This document shows, piece by piece, positions 1 through 11,003 of a stretch of 64,000 bases of DNA. The notes below the pieces were generated by a model. That model saw only the letters and a program-made list of their open reading frames with translations, was not told the DNA's origin and did not search any database. The DNA comes from Cladopsammia gracilis (taxonomy: Eukaryota > Cnidaria > Anthozoa > Scleractinia > Dendrophylliidae): positions 1,136,001-1,200,000 of the forward strand of contig JAJGOT010000219.1 of NCBI GenBank assembly GCA_022457155.1. Direction: 5' to 3'. Both the position numbers and the translations under genes were made by a program. How positions within the stretch are numbered: the first letter of the stretch is position 1; each line of letters opens with the position of its first letter.

Positions 1-142
1 TCCACCCCTTTGTTGAAATAATATATTAAAGGATATCTATTTTTCATTTTTAATAATAAGATGGAATGTACTTTTAGTCCCAGTAAAAAGCTGATTTGAG
101 AACAAGACATAACACTGATCTGCCTGGTGGTACAAGTTCCCC

Positions 143-394
143 ATGATTTCCCGAGGTGCAAAAGTAGCTTTGGGAGGAGCTTTGTGCTTTGCATCTGCCG
201 TAATAGTCCTGGTTCATCACATGCAAAACACGGATCGCAAGAGGCTCAAGGAAGGAGTGATAAGAGACATGGAGAGACAGGAGAGAAAACGAAAAAATAT
301 TGAAGAGTTACAGCAACAGATTGAACTGACAAAGAAGTTACAGGAACAAAGAGACAGTGATCTGTCTGAACGTGGTGAAAATTGCACAAGCTAA
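143..394 (+). CDS. PET117: PET117-like cytochrome c oxidase assembly factor
   Basis: This is an 83-residue protein, close to the roughly 80 residues usual for the family. Residues 1-10 are polar and basic, and 11-27 form one hydrophobic helix (GGALCFASAVIVLV) that fits a mitochondrial inner-membrane anchor or targeting segment. The rest is a charged helix with the family signature LKEGVIRDMERQERKRKNIE followed by a Gln/Glu-rich coiled tail. PET117 acts in assembly of respiratory complex IV, where it supports the heme A synthase COX15. The start is the first ATG, placed just before the hydrophobic helix as in homologues. The CDS has no intron here. There is no close neighbour gene; the next 600 bp downstream are noncoding. 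I am confident in the family; function is by homology only. Confidence 0.87.
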   Translation: MISRGAKVALGGALCFASAVIVLVHHMQNTDRKRLKEGVIRDMERQERKRKNIEELQQQIELTKKLQEQRDSDLSERGENCTS

Positions 395-986
395 TAAGGA
401 AATGCGCACTCCCCCAGTTAAATCTCTCATAAGAGATCTTCATCAGGATCAGATAACAATGACATCTAAGGTCACTTAAAGATGAATTACAGTCTGTACT
501 GTGCAATCTCAGCTCGGCAATGTTTGTGAGACTCACAAACAAGGAACATTTACTGGCGAAAATGAAAATCACGGGACAAACTTACCTTTCCTTTCATTAT
601 TAACGTCAGATGTCCTTGCCAAACAATAATAACAAGTAAAAGAACCCCCAAAGTTTTCCCAAACTGACATTTCAGTTCATCGAGCATTTGTAAACACAAC
701 AGCTGTAATGGCGGACTGACAGTTTACTCCCATTTACTCCATGTATGCTATTACCGAAGTGTAACATATCAACAAATTCAAAACAAAAAATGAAAACAAA
801 CCCAGAGATTGCGCAGTACTGACTGTAATTCAGCTTTAAAAGGGTAGGGAAGAGTAAACAAAGCAGCCAAGGGATCGGGTGTCAGGCTGAAAGACTCAAC
901 CAGACTTTCTATTTTACAAAGCCAAGATGGTAGTTCAACAAACAAATTAATTTATAAAAATAAGCGCAACACTAGTATGCCTTCTA
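395..986. other. Intergenic stretch downstream of PET117
   Basis: I see no gene here. It should hold the PET117 3' UTR, but no clear AATAAA signal was found close to the stop codon. Confidence 0.5.
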
Positions 987-2130
987 GGGTCAGATAGATT
1001 ATGCTCGAAAATTCGAGCATTATGCCTTTGAGCATCACCCCTGAAAACATAGCATTATGCAGGGGTTTCATTGAGATTTTTATCAGGAGGGCAATGAGTT
1101 TAAGCAGGTGGGCACATGATCAGAAGGGCCGAAGGCCCTTCCCCTCTAGGGGGGTCCTGGGGCATGGCCTCCCCCCCCCAGAAAGATTTCTAATTTTAGT
1201 CTCCCAGAGATGTGTTTTCCTGCACTTAAGCATCTTAGTTACTGTTGCTTGAAAAATTGTATTTTGTTTGTTTAATCGACTGAATACAGATATCTGTAGT
1301 CATAGACATCAAGTTATCAAGTTGAGTACAAAAATATTGTTTAATCGACCATTCTCATTTCTGGCCCTTTTCCGGTCGCCATAACACATGAGGAACTTGT
1401 TTGCAACTCAGTGACATCATGCAGAACGTAATGCACTAACACTGAGCTACTGTAGCAATGCACTAAGCTAGCAATGCATTGTGGGGCGATTTCAGTTGTT
1501 TGTCATGTTTCTTCTGTACAGGCGGCAACGGGAGGTTAATAAGCAAGAACTTCGTTGTTTTATAAGTTGAAATATGCTTTATTTTTTCGAACACGCATAA
1601 AAAGCTCAAGTTAGCAAATTATTTAACTTGTTGGCCATAAAAATAAGGTTTAGATGTTCAAAGCAGCCAGGCAAAATCATGTTCACAGCTGGTCAATTTG
1701 CTCAGTGCCCGGCTCTAAATTAAACCCCTGATTATGCAAAAATTATGCTCATGTTTTTGCATTATGCTCCATTTAATAATTCAACTTAAGAGCCGTCAAG
1801 AGCCATTCCCCCCTGCCCCCTCCCTGCCATCGACAGGTAAAACTTGCTAAGGATAAAAGGCTTACTGAAGTTCAGAACACAACATTTTATTGGACCAAAT
1901 GTCTCAAAGTGCAAGCTATAAAAAACAAGTTTACTGCTGAGGACTTGAGGTAGTAACTGTCAGGCCTCCAATGAAGTAACATTTGAGACTGTATGCTGAA
2001 TACTTCATCATAGAAGTACTATAAACGGAATTTAAGACGTTTATGCTTAAGAATTTTAGTCATTATGCTGGCATTATGCTCTATGCACTGATTATAGCCC
2101 TAAATTATGCCGGCATAATTTATCTGACCC
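987..2130. mobile_element. Non-autonomous DNA transposon, 1.14 kb, TA flanks
   Basis: The ends are inverted repeats: GGGTCAGATAGATTATG at the left and CATAATTTATCTGACCC at the right. Each is flanked by TA (985-986 and 2131-2132), as in Tc1/mariner-type insertions. The interior is rich in short ATTATGC/GCATTATG words near both ends and has no credible ORF. The superfamily call rests on the TA flanks only. Confidence 0.7.
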
Positions 2131-2756
2131 TAATGCCTGCTCTGATTTGTTAAATCCAGTTACTAGTGCCAAAAGCTAATTTTTACTAGTTGTTATCATT
2201 TATAAATTAAATAAAAAATGCTTTAAGTCTGTTATTATAAATATGTTATGGTAACACTTGGGGAACTTGGCACAACTCTAAAATTAAGGTGCAATTAGAC
2301 TTGCCAAAAGTCAACTGCGAAGCCCGCGAGAGCGCGACCAAGTCGCGAAAAGAGCGAGCGAAAAACGAAAAACGGACTTAGAGAAAGTCTAAGATGCAAT
2401 ATGTAATGTTTACAATACATTACTGAATTCTCTTCAACTTGGCTGCACCGCAGGACTGTATACGAGGGGGATGGGCTGAGCCCCCTCGAGTCGTAAAAAA
2501 TATAGTATTATTCGGGCAAAACTGGGAGACTATTTGGGTACCACAGACTAGTAAAATTACTGAATCATTTTGTGATTCATTGTCTTAATTTATTTGTTTT
2601 TATTTCGTAACTCGCATTACTCACTCATACTACATCGATCATGTCATTTATGTGATAGCTCCATTAGATGCTCACCGCGTGAGCAGGCATAGAACGACAA
2701 ATTTGCATTGTGGTCCGCCAAGCCGGGTGGCGGGAATGATAATGTACCTTATTATA
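2131..2756. other. Intergenic; short GC-rich patch
   Basis: I see no gene. A patch at about 2308-2392 (GCCCGCGAGAGCGCGACC, then repeats of GCGA/AACGAAAAAC) stands out in base composition from its AT-rich surroundings and may be a fragment of a dispersed repeat. Confidence 0.35.
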
Positions 2757-3344
2757 GGAAATTAACGCTCCATGAAATTAAGGTATTGGAAATTAACGCG
2801 ACTTAAATTAACGCGAATTTAATGGAAAACGACTTTCGAATAAAGAAAATTAACGCGAAAGAGGAGGTAGAATTGCACAATAAAGGAAATTAACGCGATT
2901 AAGATACAGTTGGTGGCATGACAACTGGAACAAATTTATTTCAACACATGCGAGAAGTCTGGCGATTTTGAAAGAGAGGACAGAGGAAGTCTCATATTCT
3001 GTCGAGAAAGACTATGTTGACGATTCAAAATCTATCTGGGCAGAAATCAAAGGAGAAGACATTGAAAACATCACTCTTCTGACAGTGACAACGATGAAGA
3101 TGAACTTCAAATATTGTAAACCTTCACTTTAGCTTTTGTGAAAGATTAAAATAAAGGTGTTAAGAATGTCTAGACAGGTTCCAAAATTGGGGTTAAAATA
3201 TTGGAAATTAAGAGCGCGGAAATTAACGCTGCTCTTAATTAACGTCGCGGAAATTAACGCTCAACAAAATTAACGCGACTTAAATTAACGCGAATTTTAA
3301 CGATTCGCGTTAATTTCATGGAGCGTTAATTTCCTATAATAAGG
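2757..3344. mobile_element. Inverted-repeat element made of AATTAACGCG words
   Basis: The outer ends are complementary over more than 30 bp: CCTTATTATAGGAAATTAAC at the left, and its complement ending CCTATAATAAGG at the right. Both subterminal parts carry about eleven copies of GGAAATTAACGC(G), such as at 2788, 2874 and 3248. This subterminal repeat pattern is typical of transposase-binding regions in non-autonomous elements. The core (about 2920-3160) has no such words. The target duplication is probably TA but is ambiguous. Confidence 0.65.
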
Positions 3345-4215
3345 GACCGCGCAGGGATTGAAACTAAGGGCGCGTTTCTTTTCTTCGTATTCTGCCTATT
3401 CCAAAAACAGAAAAGCTCAAACTACTGCACCTTAATCCCTCTCGTAAAATATGGAAAGAAGTCGCTACTTTGACTGTGTACCTGGAAAAATTTTCGTATT
3501 TGAGAATGTAAACAACATAGTTTTGTTAGCGTATTCTGATTTCAGAATGACTAGAATATGTCCCAAAAAAACGCGCCCTAAGTATAACATTTGGCGACCA
3601 TCTTGTATGCGTGGTTGGTATCTGGTCGTGGTCGATTAAAATAGTATATCTTCGTTGAAGTCTCGTAAAAGATCTTATCGGTACCGTGTGAAGTGCGAAG
3701 AATGCGAGATGTAGACTGAAGCTCATTCTCGGATCGTAAACAGCGTTAGAAAAGTAAAATGTCAGCTAGTAAAAGATTCTGCACACCTTTGGACAATCCT
3801 CTCTCCTAGACGTTTGGCAACACCAACTCACCACCCACCCACCCCTCCCTCCAATACCATTTCCAGGTGCCTATTACATATCGCGGGCTCATTGTTTACA
3901 GCCGATCGAGCAAGTGAAAATTCTACCCAAATATTCTCTTACAACGAATTCAATGTTTTTCATATTCATGAGTTCATGAGCTCGGTGACCCCCATCATAA
4001 AAGACACCATAACTCCACAACTTGTTCTCAAATGACTAGGCATTAGCCTGCGCGCAGACGTATTCGATTTCCTTGCTTACGTTTTCTGCGGGGAGCAAGA
4101 AAATCGCTAGGAACTATTGCGGGTCACCTCATAGCAAAAAATGTTACCGCCTTGTCTTTCATCTATCTTTTCGTCCATTTCCACTGAATGTTTTATTGTG
4201 GCAGTTTAGATATAG
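3345..4215. other. Intergenic, no gene recognised
   Basis: Short open frames occur here but none has a recognisable domain. A CACCC-rich patch lies at 3830-3850. Confidence 0.4.
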
Positions 4216-4217
4216 TA

Positions 4218-4228
4218 AACTATAAAAG
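4218..4228 (+). promoter_or_regulatory. Candidate TATA box
   Basis: The sequence CTATAAAAGGG lies about 60 bp upstream of the ATG of a candidate first exon at 4283. A start site near 4250 would be at normal TATA spacing. It is a sequence match only. Confidence 0.4.
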
Positions 4229-4282
4229 GGCTGCTTCATACATTGCTTTACATGAGACTGGTGTGCAGTCATGCGCTGCAAC

Positions 4283-4354
4283 ATGGCTCATGATCTAAGA
4301 ATCACGGTTATTTCCCCAGTCGACGGTCGAATAACTAAGTGGCATGAATACAAG
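4283..4354 (+). CDS. Candidate first coding exon of an unidentified gene
   Basis: An ATG opens 24 codons (MAHDLRITVISPVDGRITKW, then HEYK) that end in phase 0 at a GT donor (AAG|GTTAGG). A TATA-like box lies upstream at the expected distance, so the unit looks like promoter, short 5' UTR and first exon. I do not recognise the peptide. No following exon could be found: a minus-strand LINE starts 0.8 kb downstream. It could be the start of a gene cut by that insertion, a 5' fragment, or chance. Confidence 0.3.
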
Positions 4355-5197
4355 GTTAGGCTAAAATGACTTGGCAATTTTTTTAGTTTGAAATGAAAGA
4401 GAACAGGAAAATGCAAATTCAATAGCAAGAGCTGCGCCACATGATGGTTTTTCGTCCTTTGATTTTTTTTTTATTTTTTGACTCTCTTAACCTCCGGTCT
4501 CGCACTCAGGCTCCGGCGGTTAAGAGGGCCAAGCGGCTCTGGGGACAAGAATGGGGGAAAACGAAATTCACTTTCACTTTCAATCTCAGTTCCGCTTTTG
4601 CTGCGACGCGAAGACTGAGGAAGGCGCTATCCTGTTTTCTGTTTAAAAGAGGTAAGGTTTGAGTAAATAATTCTGCGAAATTTGCCGCCAATAGATTAAT
4701 TGAGGGAGAGTTTGTTCTCCTTCGGGTGAGCTATTTAAAGAAAGAAATTGGAACGGTCAAGAAACGATTCATAGGCATATTCTAATAGGGAGATTAAAGA
4801 CCGCGTTCTACGCCGAAAATGGCAAACGCCAGCTTGCAGTCGATTATCTTTACGTTTCCTCGAATCGTTAAATAAATCCACTAGAAAATTCGAAAATAAT
4901 TCGCATGTTCATGACAAACGCGAAACTACTCGCTTTCACGTAGAAATGGCAAACGGCAGGCGGCAAAAGTTGTATCTCTGCCGTTCGCGGGAGAAATATA
5001 TGCGAAGTGATGTACTCAGGATCAAACAGCAGAGTCAATTTCACAAATAACACCTTTTGTCGGTTGCGCTGTACTCTAATCTTACTTAAAGTCATTCAGA
5101 ATGCATGAAGTTACCAGATACTTGATGTTGAAAACAGACATGTACGACATGCATTTCTGTCAATTTCTCTGTCTTTTATCCGCTGAGAAACTGATTA
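4355..5197. other. Intergenic, no gene recognised
   Basis: There are T-rich tracts near 4460 and scattered short frames without domains. This would be the intron if the exon at 4283 is real. Confidence 0.4.
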
Positions 5198-8100
5198 ACA
5201 ACAACAACAACAACTTTATTTCAGTATTCCCATTTCTATACATGGTATTACCGAATCAATTACAATAAGGAAATTAAAATTAGTTTAATTACAATGAAGA
5301 AATCTAAGTAGAATAAAATGTATATTCATGTATTTTTAAAACAATGACGAGTATTACTGACTATATATGTTTTGCTCTTGTTTTCATTGCTTGTGTGACA
5401 AAAGCAGCAGTCAACCTGCTAATATGTGGGTCAGTATTGTTGAAAAGAAATAAAACCTTCTCATGATAATTGAATTTTTGAAATAATCTATTTTGTTTAA
5501 TAATTTTCTCAAAAAGGGCATTTCGTGATTCATCATATAACATACAGTGAAATAAAAAGTGCATTTCATCTTCAACTGAATTAAGTGTACAGTGAGTGCA
5601 AATTCTAAGGTGTTCAGGAGTTTTAGGGATTGTAAATCGTCCATTTTCAATTCTTAAGGTGTGATTCCCAATCCTAAATTTAGAAGTAATTTGTCTATGT
5701 TCAGGATTTTTGATATGGTTAATAAAATCAGAGTATTTCGTTTCATTTTTAAAGACCGCATAAAATTTAAGTTTTTTATTTGCTTTAATCTGATTGAGTT
5801 GGTGATTTTTTAGACTCACAAAAATATTCTGTTTTGCATTTGACAAGAAAAAAGACGGGTTGCTTAAGTTTATTGCAGTCTTGTCAATATTGAAGTTTGT
5901 ACAGAGAGAATTAATTTTATTAATCAAACCTGTTTTATTTTCTTGAGCCATGTTATTAGAAATGATTAAGCAGAGTTTAGCAATGCTGTCATTTGGTTGA
6001 TTTTCCAGGTGAATCCAAAATTTAAGAATATTCAGTGAAATTTGCAATTTCAAAGGTAATCTTCCAAGTTCATTTCTAGATGCTACATTTGGTGAACGTT
6101 TATTCACACCTAAACACATCTTACAAAAATAAATGTGTGTTTTTTCAATCATGTCTTTTTCCCAGCTGCTGTTATCATATTTGTCATAAACACCCCATAC
6201 TTCTGAACAGTATGTTAAAATCGGGAGGAACAAAGTGTCAAAAAGCTTATTGTTAATGTTGATTGGTAATCCTAAGAAATCAAGATAACGTCGTGTAGCG
6301 AAAATAGACCTTCTTGTTTTTTCTTTTAATTTTTCTTTATGATTAGTGAAACTTCCATTAGCAGAAAAGTTCACACCAAGATAGGTATAATTGTTAGTAA
6401 TCTCAATAGTTTCAGTATTAATGTGAAATTTATATTTGTCTTTTATTGATTTTCTACTTTTCTTTTGAAATATGATCACTTTTGTTTTGATTGGATTAAT
6501 GTTGAGTAACCAGTCCTGACAATATTTTGACAATCTATTGAGACTGTGTTGTAATCCTTCAGCTGAATTAGATATTAAAAGTAAATCATCAGCATAAAGG
6601 AGACAATTAAGGTAAGAGCCATCTGGTAGTGGGATAGGATCTAACGAATTTTTATGAAGAATGTAAGGTAGTTCATTTAAATAGAGATTAAAAAGTAGCG
6701 GAGAGAGAATACAACCTTGTCTAACACCTTTATCGTAGTTAAAAAATTCAGATCGGTTATATCCGTCTTTCACACAACATTTTGACTGCATATACATGCT
6801 AGAAATTACGTCATAGAATTTACCACCAATGTCATATTTCAACAATTTGTGTAATAAACCTTGATGCCAAATTGAATCAAATGCCTTTTTAAAATCAACA
6901 AAACAGGTATATAATTTGCCCTTGGGTGTATGAGTGACATGTTTGTCAATTAAAGTTTTGAGGGTGAAAATATGATCCGACGTACGATGACCAGGTAAAA
7001 AGCCTATTTGAGTGCGATGTATGATTTTATGTTTGTGTGAAAAATTGAGTAACCTGTTATTAAGAATAGCACAGAAAAGTTTCCCAAGACAACTGCTGAT
7101 ACAAATTCCTCGATAATTAGAAGGGTCATCTTTGTTTCCTGATTTATGTAGTGCAGTAATCATCCCATCACTCCAAGCTGTGGGATAAGCTCCAGATTTT
7201 AATACAAGTGTAAAAAGTTTTACTAGTGATGACCTTATGAATCTGAAGCTAGTTTTCAGCATTTCATTGCGTATTCTGTCAGAACCAGGGACCTTCTTGT
7301 TTTTAAGCTTTTTAATTGCTTTTTTGATCTCTTCATTAGATATTGGATAATCTAATTCAGAGTGTACGTTCTTGTTTTCTTCTAACAGTTTTTTCTCCTC
7401 CAGTACGTTCAAATGAAAAGATGATAACTTGTTCTGCTCTGGAGCGGAATGTAGATTTTTAAAATGATCATGAAGTTTTTTAACCGGAGCATCATTATTA
7501 CTTTCTCTTGCAGAGATATCATTCTCTTTCATAGACTTAAGAGTATCCCAGAATTTGTTATTGTTTTTGCTATTAACTAAGTCATTGATTTTAGAATTGA
7601 AAAACAACCGTTTTTTGTATTTAAGTAACTTTTTGAAAGTTTTATTTTGCAGATGATATTCTTTTCTTATTTCAATATCTAGAGGATTGCGGTGTTTTTT
7701 ATTAGCTAATTGCTTAAGAGATTTTCTTAAGATTTTGCATTCATGATCAAACCATTTTTGAGTGGAACGATTTCTTTTGGAAGTCTTTTGATAACTTAAT
7801 TTCAGTGAATGCTTTGCTGCTTCGTCCATAATACTTGTAAATTGACAAGTAGCTTGATCGACGCCCTTGCTGTTTAACTCAAAAGTTGTGTTTTCAAAAA
7901 GCATTAATCGAGACTGGATGTCATGAGATTCAAAAGCTGTAGTGAATTTTTTTGCTGAAGTTTCATCCCAGATATACTGTCTTGGGAGATTAATTTTCTT
8001 TTGTTGCAGGGTTTGATCATTGTCATTAAGCTTAGAAAGATCACTTTTTATCCAGCAGACAAGTTGTGAATGGTCAGAAAAAATATTTGGCTGTTTAACA

Positions 8101-8693
8101 ATGAAGCTATCGATCAAAGTAAAAAGATCATCGCTAACAATGATATAATCTACTGTGCTTACTCCTTTGCTCGAGTGGTAAGTGAATTTTCCTAAGGAGT
8201 CCCCATTAGTTCTACCGTTTAAGATCCTTAGATCACAAGATTTACATAATTCAATTAAATGTTTTCCATGATCATTAATGATATTGTCAAAATTCTGTCT
8301 GTTAGGTAAGATAGATGGTAAGGGAATGTTATCACCGGGTATAAAATTGCAATTATCGGCATCAATAAAATCATTAGCTCTACCCGTTCTTGCATTAAAA
8401 TCACCAGCTAATACAATAGAACCTTCGTTGTGAAAAAATGCAATGTCTGTTTCAATGTCAGTGAAAATATCCGGATTAAAATAAGGAGAGTCTCGGGGAG
8501 GAATGTAAAGAGCGCATAAATAAATATCCCTTTCTAAACTGAAGAACGTATGATTCAATTTACACCAAATGTAATTAGTGCTTGATTTGATATATGACAT
8601 ACCGGCTTCTAAATAACTCTTATAACCTAAAACCAGGCCTCCAGAAAGTCTGCCAGATTTCTTTTTGTGAAACTTTTGCGCTGCATTTGAGAA
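5198..8693 (-). mobile_element. Non-LTR retrotransposon (LINE), nearly complete, 5' damaged
   Basis: The element body covers a 1079-codon EN-RT ORF plus a short 3' UTR. The 3' end (window left side) is a (TTG)n tail on the minus strand, read as (CAA)n at 5198-5213, directly after an AATAAAG-like motif. Upstream of the annotated ATG the endonuclease frame stays open and homologous for about 28 further codons (HKKKSGRLSGGLVLGYKSYL is in frame), then hits a TAA near 8697. The first part of the endonuclease is therefore missing or frameshifted. No target-site duplication could be fixed. Confidence 0.9.
5361..8600 (-). CDS. LINE endonuclease-reverse transcriptase polyprotein
   Basis: The 1079-residue ORF has domains in order. 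An apurinic-type endonuclease remnant carries AGDFNARTG at about residues 65-73, a DYIIVSDDL block, and SDHSQLV near 175. A reverse transcriptase follows with KVPGSDRIRNEMLK, YRGICISSCLGKLF, FVDFKKAFDSIWH, GVRQGCILSPLLFNLYLNE and the catalytic YADD box at about 668-671. The C-terminal region holds a CTHC-x(9)-HFLFHC zinc-knuckle-like motif. The protein would nick target DNA and copy its own RNA by target-primed reverse transcription. The ATG at 8600 is internal to the endonuclease, so the true protein started further upstream. The ORF is otherwise open, which implies recent activity. The layout fits the CR1/Jockey/Rex range of clades, but I did not assign one. Confidence 0.9.
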   Translation of the reverse strand: MSYIKSSTNYIWCKLNHTFFSLERDIYLCALYIPPRDSPYFNPDIFTDIETDIAFFHNEGSIVLAGDFNARTGRANDFIDADNCNFIPGDNIPLPSILPNRQNFDNIINDHGKHLIELCKSCDLRILNGRTNGDSLGKFTYHSSKGVSTVDYIIVSDDLFTLIDSFIVKQPNIFSDHSQLVCWIKSDLSKLNDNDQTLQQKKINLPRQYIWDETSAKKFTTAFESHDIQSRLMLFENTTFELNSKGVDQATCQFTSIMDEAAKHSLKLSYQKTSKRNRSTQKWFDHECKILRKSLKQLANKKHRNPLDIEIRKEYHLQNKTFKKLLKYKKRLFFNSKINDLVNSKNNNKFWDTLKSMKENDISARESNNDAPVKKLHDHFKNLHSAPEQNKLSSFHLNVLEEKKLLEENKNVHSELDYPISNEEIKKAIKKLKNKKVPGSDRIRNEMLKTSFRFIRSSLVKLFTLVLKSGAYPTAWSDGMITALHKSGNKDDPSNYRGICISSCLGKLFCAILNNRLLNFSHKHKIIHRTQIGFLPGHRTSDHIFTLKTLIDKHVTHTPKGKLYTCFVDFKKAFDSIWHQGLLHKLLKYDIGGKFYDVISSMYMQSKCCVKDGYNRSEFFNYDKGVRQGCILSPLLFNLYLNELPYILHKNSLDPIPLPDGSYLNCLLYADDLLLISNSAEGLQHSLNRLSKYCQDWLLNINPIKTKVIIFQKKSRKSIKDKYKFHINTETIEITNNYTYLGVNFSANGSFTNHKEKLKEKTRRSIFATRRYLDFLGLPININNKLFDTLFLPILTYCSEVWGVYDKYDNSSWEKDMIEKTHIYFCKMCLGVNKRSPNVASRNELGRLPLKLQISLNILKFWIHLENQPNDSIAKLCLIISNNMAQENKTGLINKINSLCTNFNIDKTAINLSNPSFFLSNAKQNIFVSLKNHQLNQIKANKKLKFYAVFKNETKYSDFINHIKNPEHRQITSKFRIGNHTLRIENGRFTIPKTPEHLRICTHCTLNSVEDEMHFLFHCMLYDESRNALFEKIIKQNRLFQKFNYHEKVLFLFNNTDPHISRLTAAFVTQAMKTRAKHI

Positions 8694-9149
8694 TGTTGAT
8701 TAAGGTATTTAATTCCGATTTTGAATTTTCTATGACCATGTTTCTGCAATTCGGCTAGGGGTATGCTGGGCAAATCACTGATCATTGATCAATTTGGCTT
8801 AAAGTTTGTGGACGGGGCATTCTGTAGCCTACGTACAAACATCTCCTTGCTTCACGCGAAAAAGTCACTGAAAAGTTTTTTCCGCGTGAAGCAAGGAAAT
8901 ACAGTACTAAAGCCACGTGCCGGCAGCCGGGCTAGGCATTCCGATGTTAAAGAAGGCATCATCAGTGTTTTTAGCCAGGAGAATAAAAGACCATAGTTAG
9001 TCGAATGACTAGTTACAAAAGAGCTTTAGGAGCGATCGTAGAATACCCCGCATCTCTAGCTACACCGTGCAGCTGGCTACGCGTCTACGACGTCATAATT
9101 AATATATGACGCCCGATTTAGGGTGTCAACTCCATTGTACATTGTACAC
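8694..9149. other. Intergenic, no gene recognised
   Basis: Short frames only. A short inverted match, TTCACGCGAAAAAG with CTTTTTTCCGCGTGAA, lies at about 8850-8890. Confidence 0.35.
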
Positions 9150-10310
9150 CTCCATTGTATTACTGTGCGAATCCAAAAACCGTGAACACTTTGATTTGAT
9201 TTTGACATTTCCCATTGTGCAGCAACCAATCAGAAGCGACTCGAAACCGCAAGAAACCCAAACAAAACCACGCTTCTCTGTTTCCTTGCAAAAGAATCGT
9301 CGCCGCCTCGCTGTAGTTTTTTTATTGCCAGTTTACTTTTCGTCTTTCTTTGTAAATGAAGTAGAAATCTGAACGATTTTACCGTAACGGCTAAAAACCC
9401 GACAGACGGTTAGCTATACGTTTGCCTCTCAGTTGTCGTGTTCATCGGTTTGTCAGTGTTGTACACAACACTTGTCCGTCGCGGCAGTATCGCAAAAACA
9501 TTTAGCGAAAAAGCCGGACAATAACACACGACAGTTCCTGAGGACTAGTTTCCCTGGAAAAAGTGAATTTTCGAAAAAGCTACTGAGCGAGGACAAAATC
9601 GGCTGTTTCGGCGAATGAAAGTGTCAACTTACGGCATGCAAATATGTAAGAATGTAACTAACAGTACCGCTAAACTTGCCGTAAACTTGTCAACTTTTAT
9701 TCCCAGCACAATAAGTTTTACAGCTACAACACAACGTTTCTTTTGCTTTGATCTCTTGCTAATCAGCAGCAACTTTGCCGTGTGTGGCTAATTGCAATAC
9801 GGCCTTGCAAAATTTGAAGGCGAGAATATTCGATGATAATCACAGGTTATGAGGGTTTTCTGTGGATCGAAAAATAATCGCCACCTGCAATAATCTTAAT
9901 TAAGTTTGAAATCCTGACCCGTTGTTTTTTTTCTTTTGCTTCTATAGGCTTTAAATTTCTTAACTTCCGAATCGAACCTTGGCCGTTTGGGCGATTTTTT
10001 CTGAACGAAATGTCACGGGGGAAAGCTTTGTACGGCGTGACATGACCGTTGAGAAAAAGATCGCGCGCAAACAAAAAAATTAATTTTACAACGGTATAAC
10101 TGCAAAAGAGAACAGAAGTTTGCTGCTTTCAAACAGTTGAGACAATGTATCAGCTATTATGCTCAAAAGTGAGTACTGATTACAGTTTGTTTGGTTCACT
10201 AACCGTTTGTTTGGGTTTCTTGCGGTTTCGAGTCGCTTCTGATTGGTTGCTGCACAATGGGAAATGTCAAAATCAAATCAAAGTGTTCAGGGTTTTTGGA
10301 TTCGCACAGT
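9150..10310. mobile_element. Inverted-repeat element, about 1.16 kb
   Basis: The segment from about 9158 to 9268 (CTGTGCGAATCCAAAAACC onward) returns in reverse complement at about 10202-10308 with very few mismatches over roughly 105 bp. The interior of about 0.93 kb has no recognisable protein. The simplest reading is a non-autonomous DNA transposon with terminal repeats of 105-110 bp. Target duplication was not resolved; the right end abuts another MITE at 10313. Confidence 0.65.
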
Positions 10311-10312
10311 AA

Positions 10313-10605
10313 GGGATGGACCATTAGAAAAGTGATGGGGGGGGGGGGGGGGGGGGTGGGGCAAAAGCAAAAAAAAAAAATTCCCCAGTAAATTATTAAG
10401 AAAAAAAAAATTCCCACGCATTCTCGCAAAAAAAAAAATCTGCCCAAGGACAATTAAAAAATAAACTATTAAAAAAAAATATTCCAGCCATCGAGTGAAA
10501 AAAAAAAAAAAAGATTTACACCTTAGGTGGACAAAAAAAAATTTCTTGCCTCTCCCAAAGTTCCCACCCCCCCCCCCCCCCATCACTTTCCTAATGGTCC
10601 ATCCC
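10313..10605. mobile_element. Harbinger-like MITE with internal A-tracts
   Basis: The element is 293 bp. Its ends are GGGATGGACCATTAG and its complement CTAATGGTCCATCCC (the left arm reads ATTAGAAAAG, the right CTTTCCTAAT). It is flanked on both sides by TAA (10310-10312 and 10606-10608), which fits the TWA target of PIF/Harbinger transposons. G and C homopolymers border the arms, and five or six A-runs of 8-14 bases recur through the interior. It encodes nothing. Confidence 0.72.
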
Positions 10606-10608
10606 TAA

Positions 10609-11000
10609 GTAAAATTGTGTATTCTAATATATTTTATGGTATTGTATTCTATTGTAATGCCGTTCTTTTGTGTTCTAATTTTCTATTGTTTCAACAAAAG
10701 AATAAGTGTTATCCCTAAATCACGCATGATCATTCACAGTTGCGGAAGTGCAGTGGAAAAGTGGCAAAGCGTCTGCGCGTCTACACCGTCATAATTAATT
10801 CACAGTTGCCGAAGTTCAGTGGAAAAGTGGCTACGTACACAGTCTCAATTTATTCAAAACTGTCCATCTGGAAATAGTAAAGGAAAACGAATGGTCATGA
10901 ATAAGTAACAAAGCGTAACTTTATTACAGCAAAAGTAACACAATTTCAACTCTTTCTCAAATAGCAAATAATGTTTCAAACAACATTATTTATTGAAAAC
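10609..11000. repeat. Intergenic with a short direct repeat
   Basis: A segment with the core TTCACAGTTGC(G/C)GAAGT(G/T)CAGTGG, followed by AAAAGTGGC, occurs twice, at about 10733-10767 and 10799-10832, each adjoining CGTC motifs. No gene was recognised. Confidence 0.5.
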
Positions 11001-11003
11001 TTA

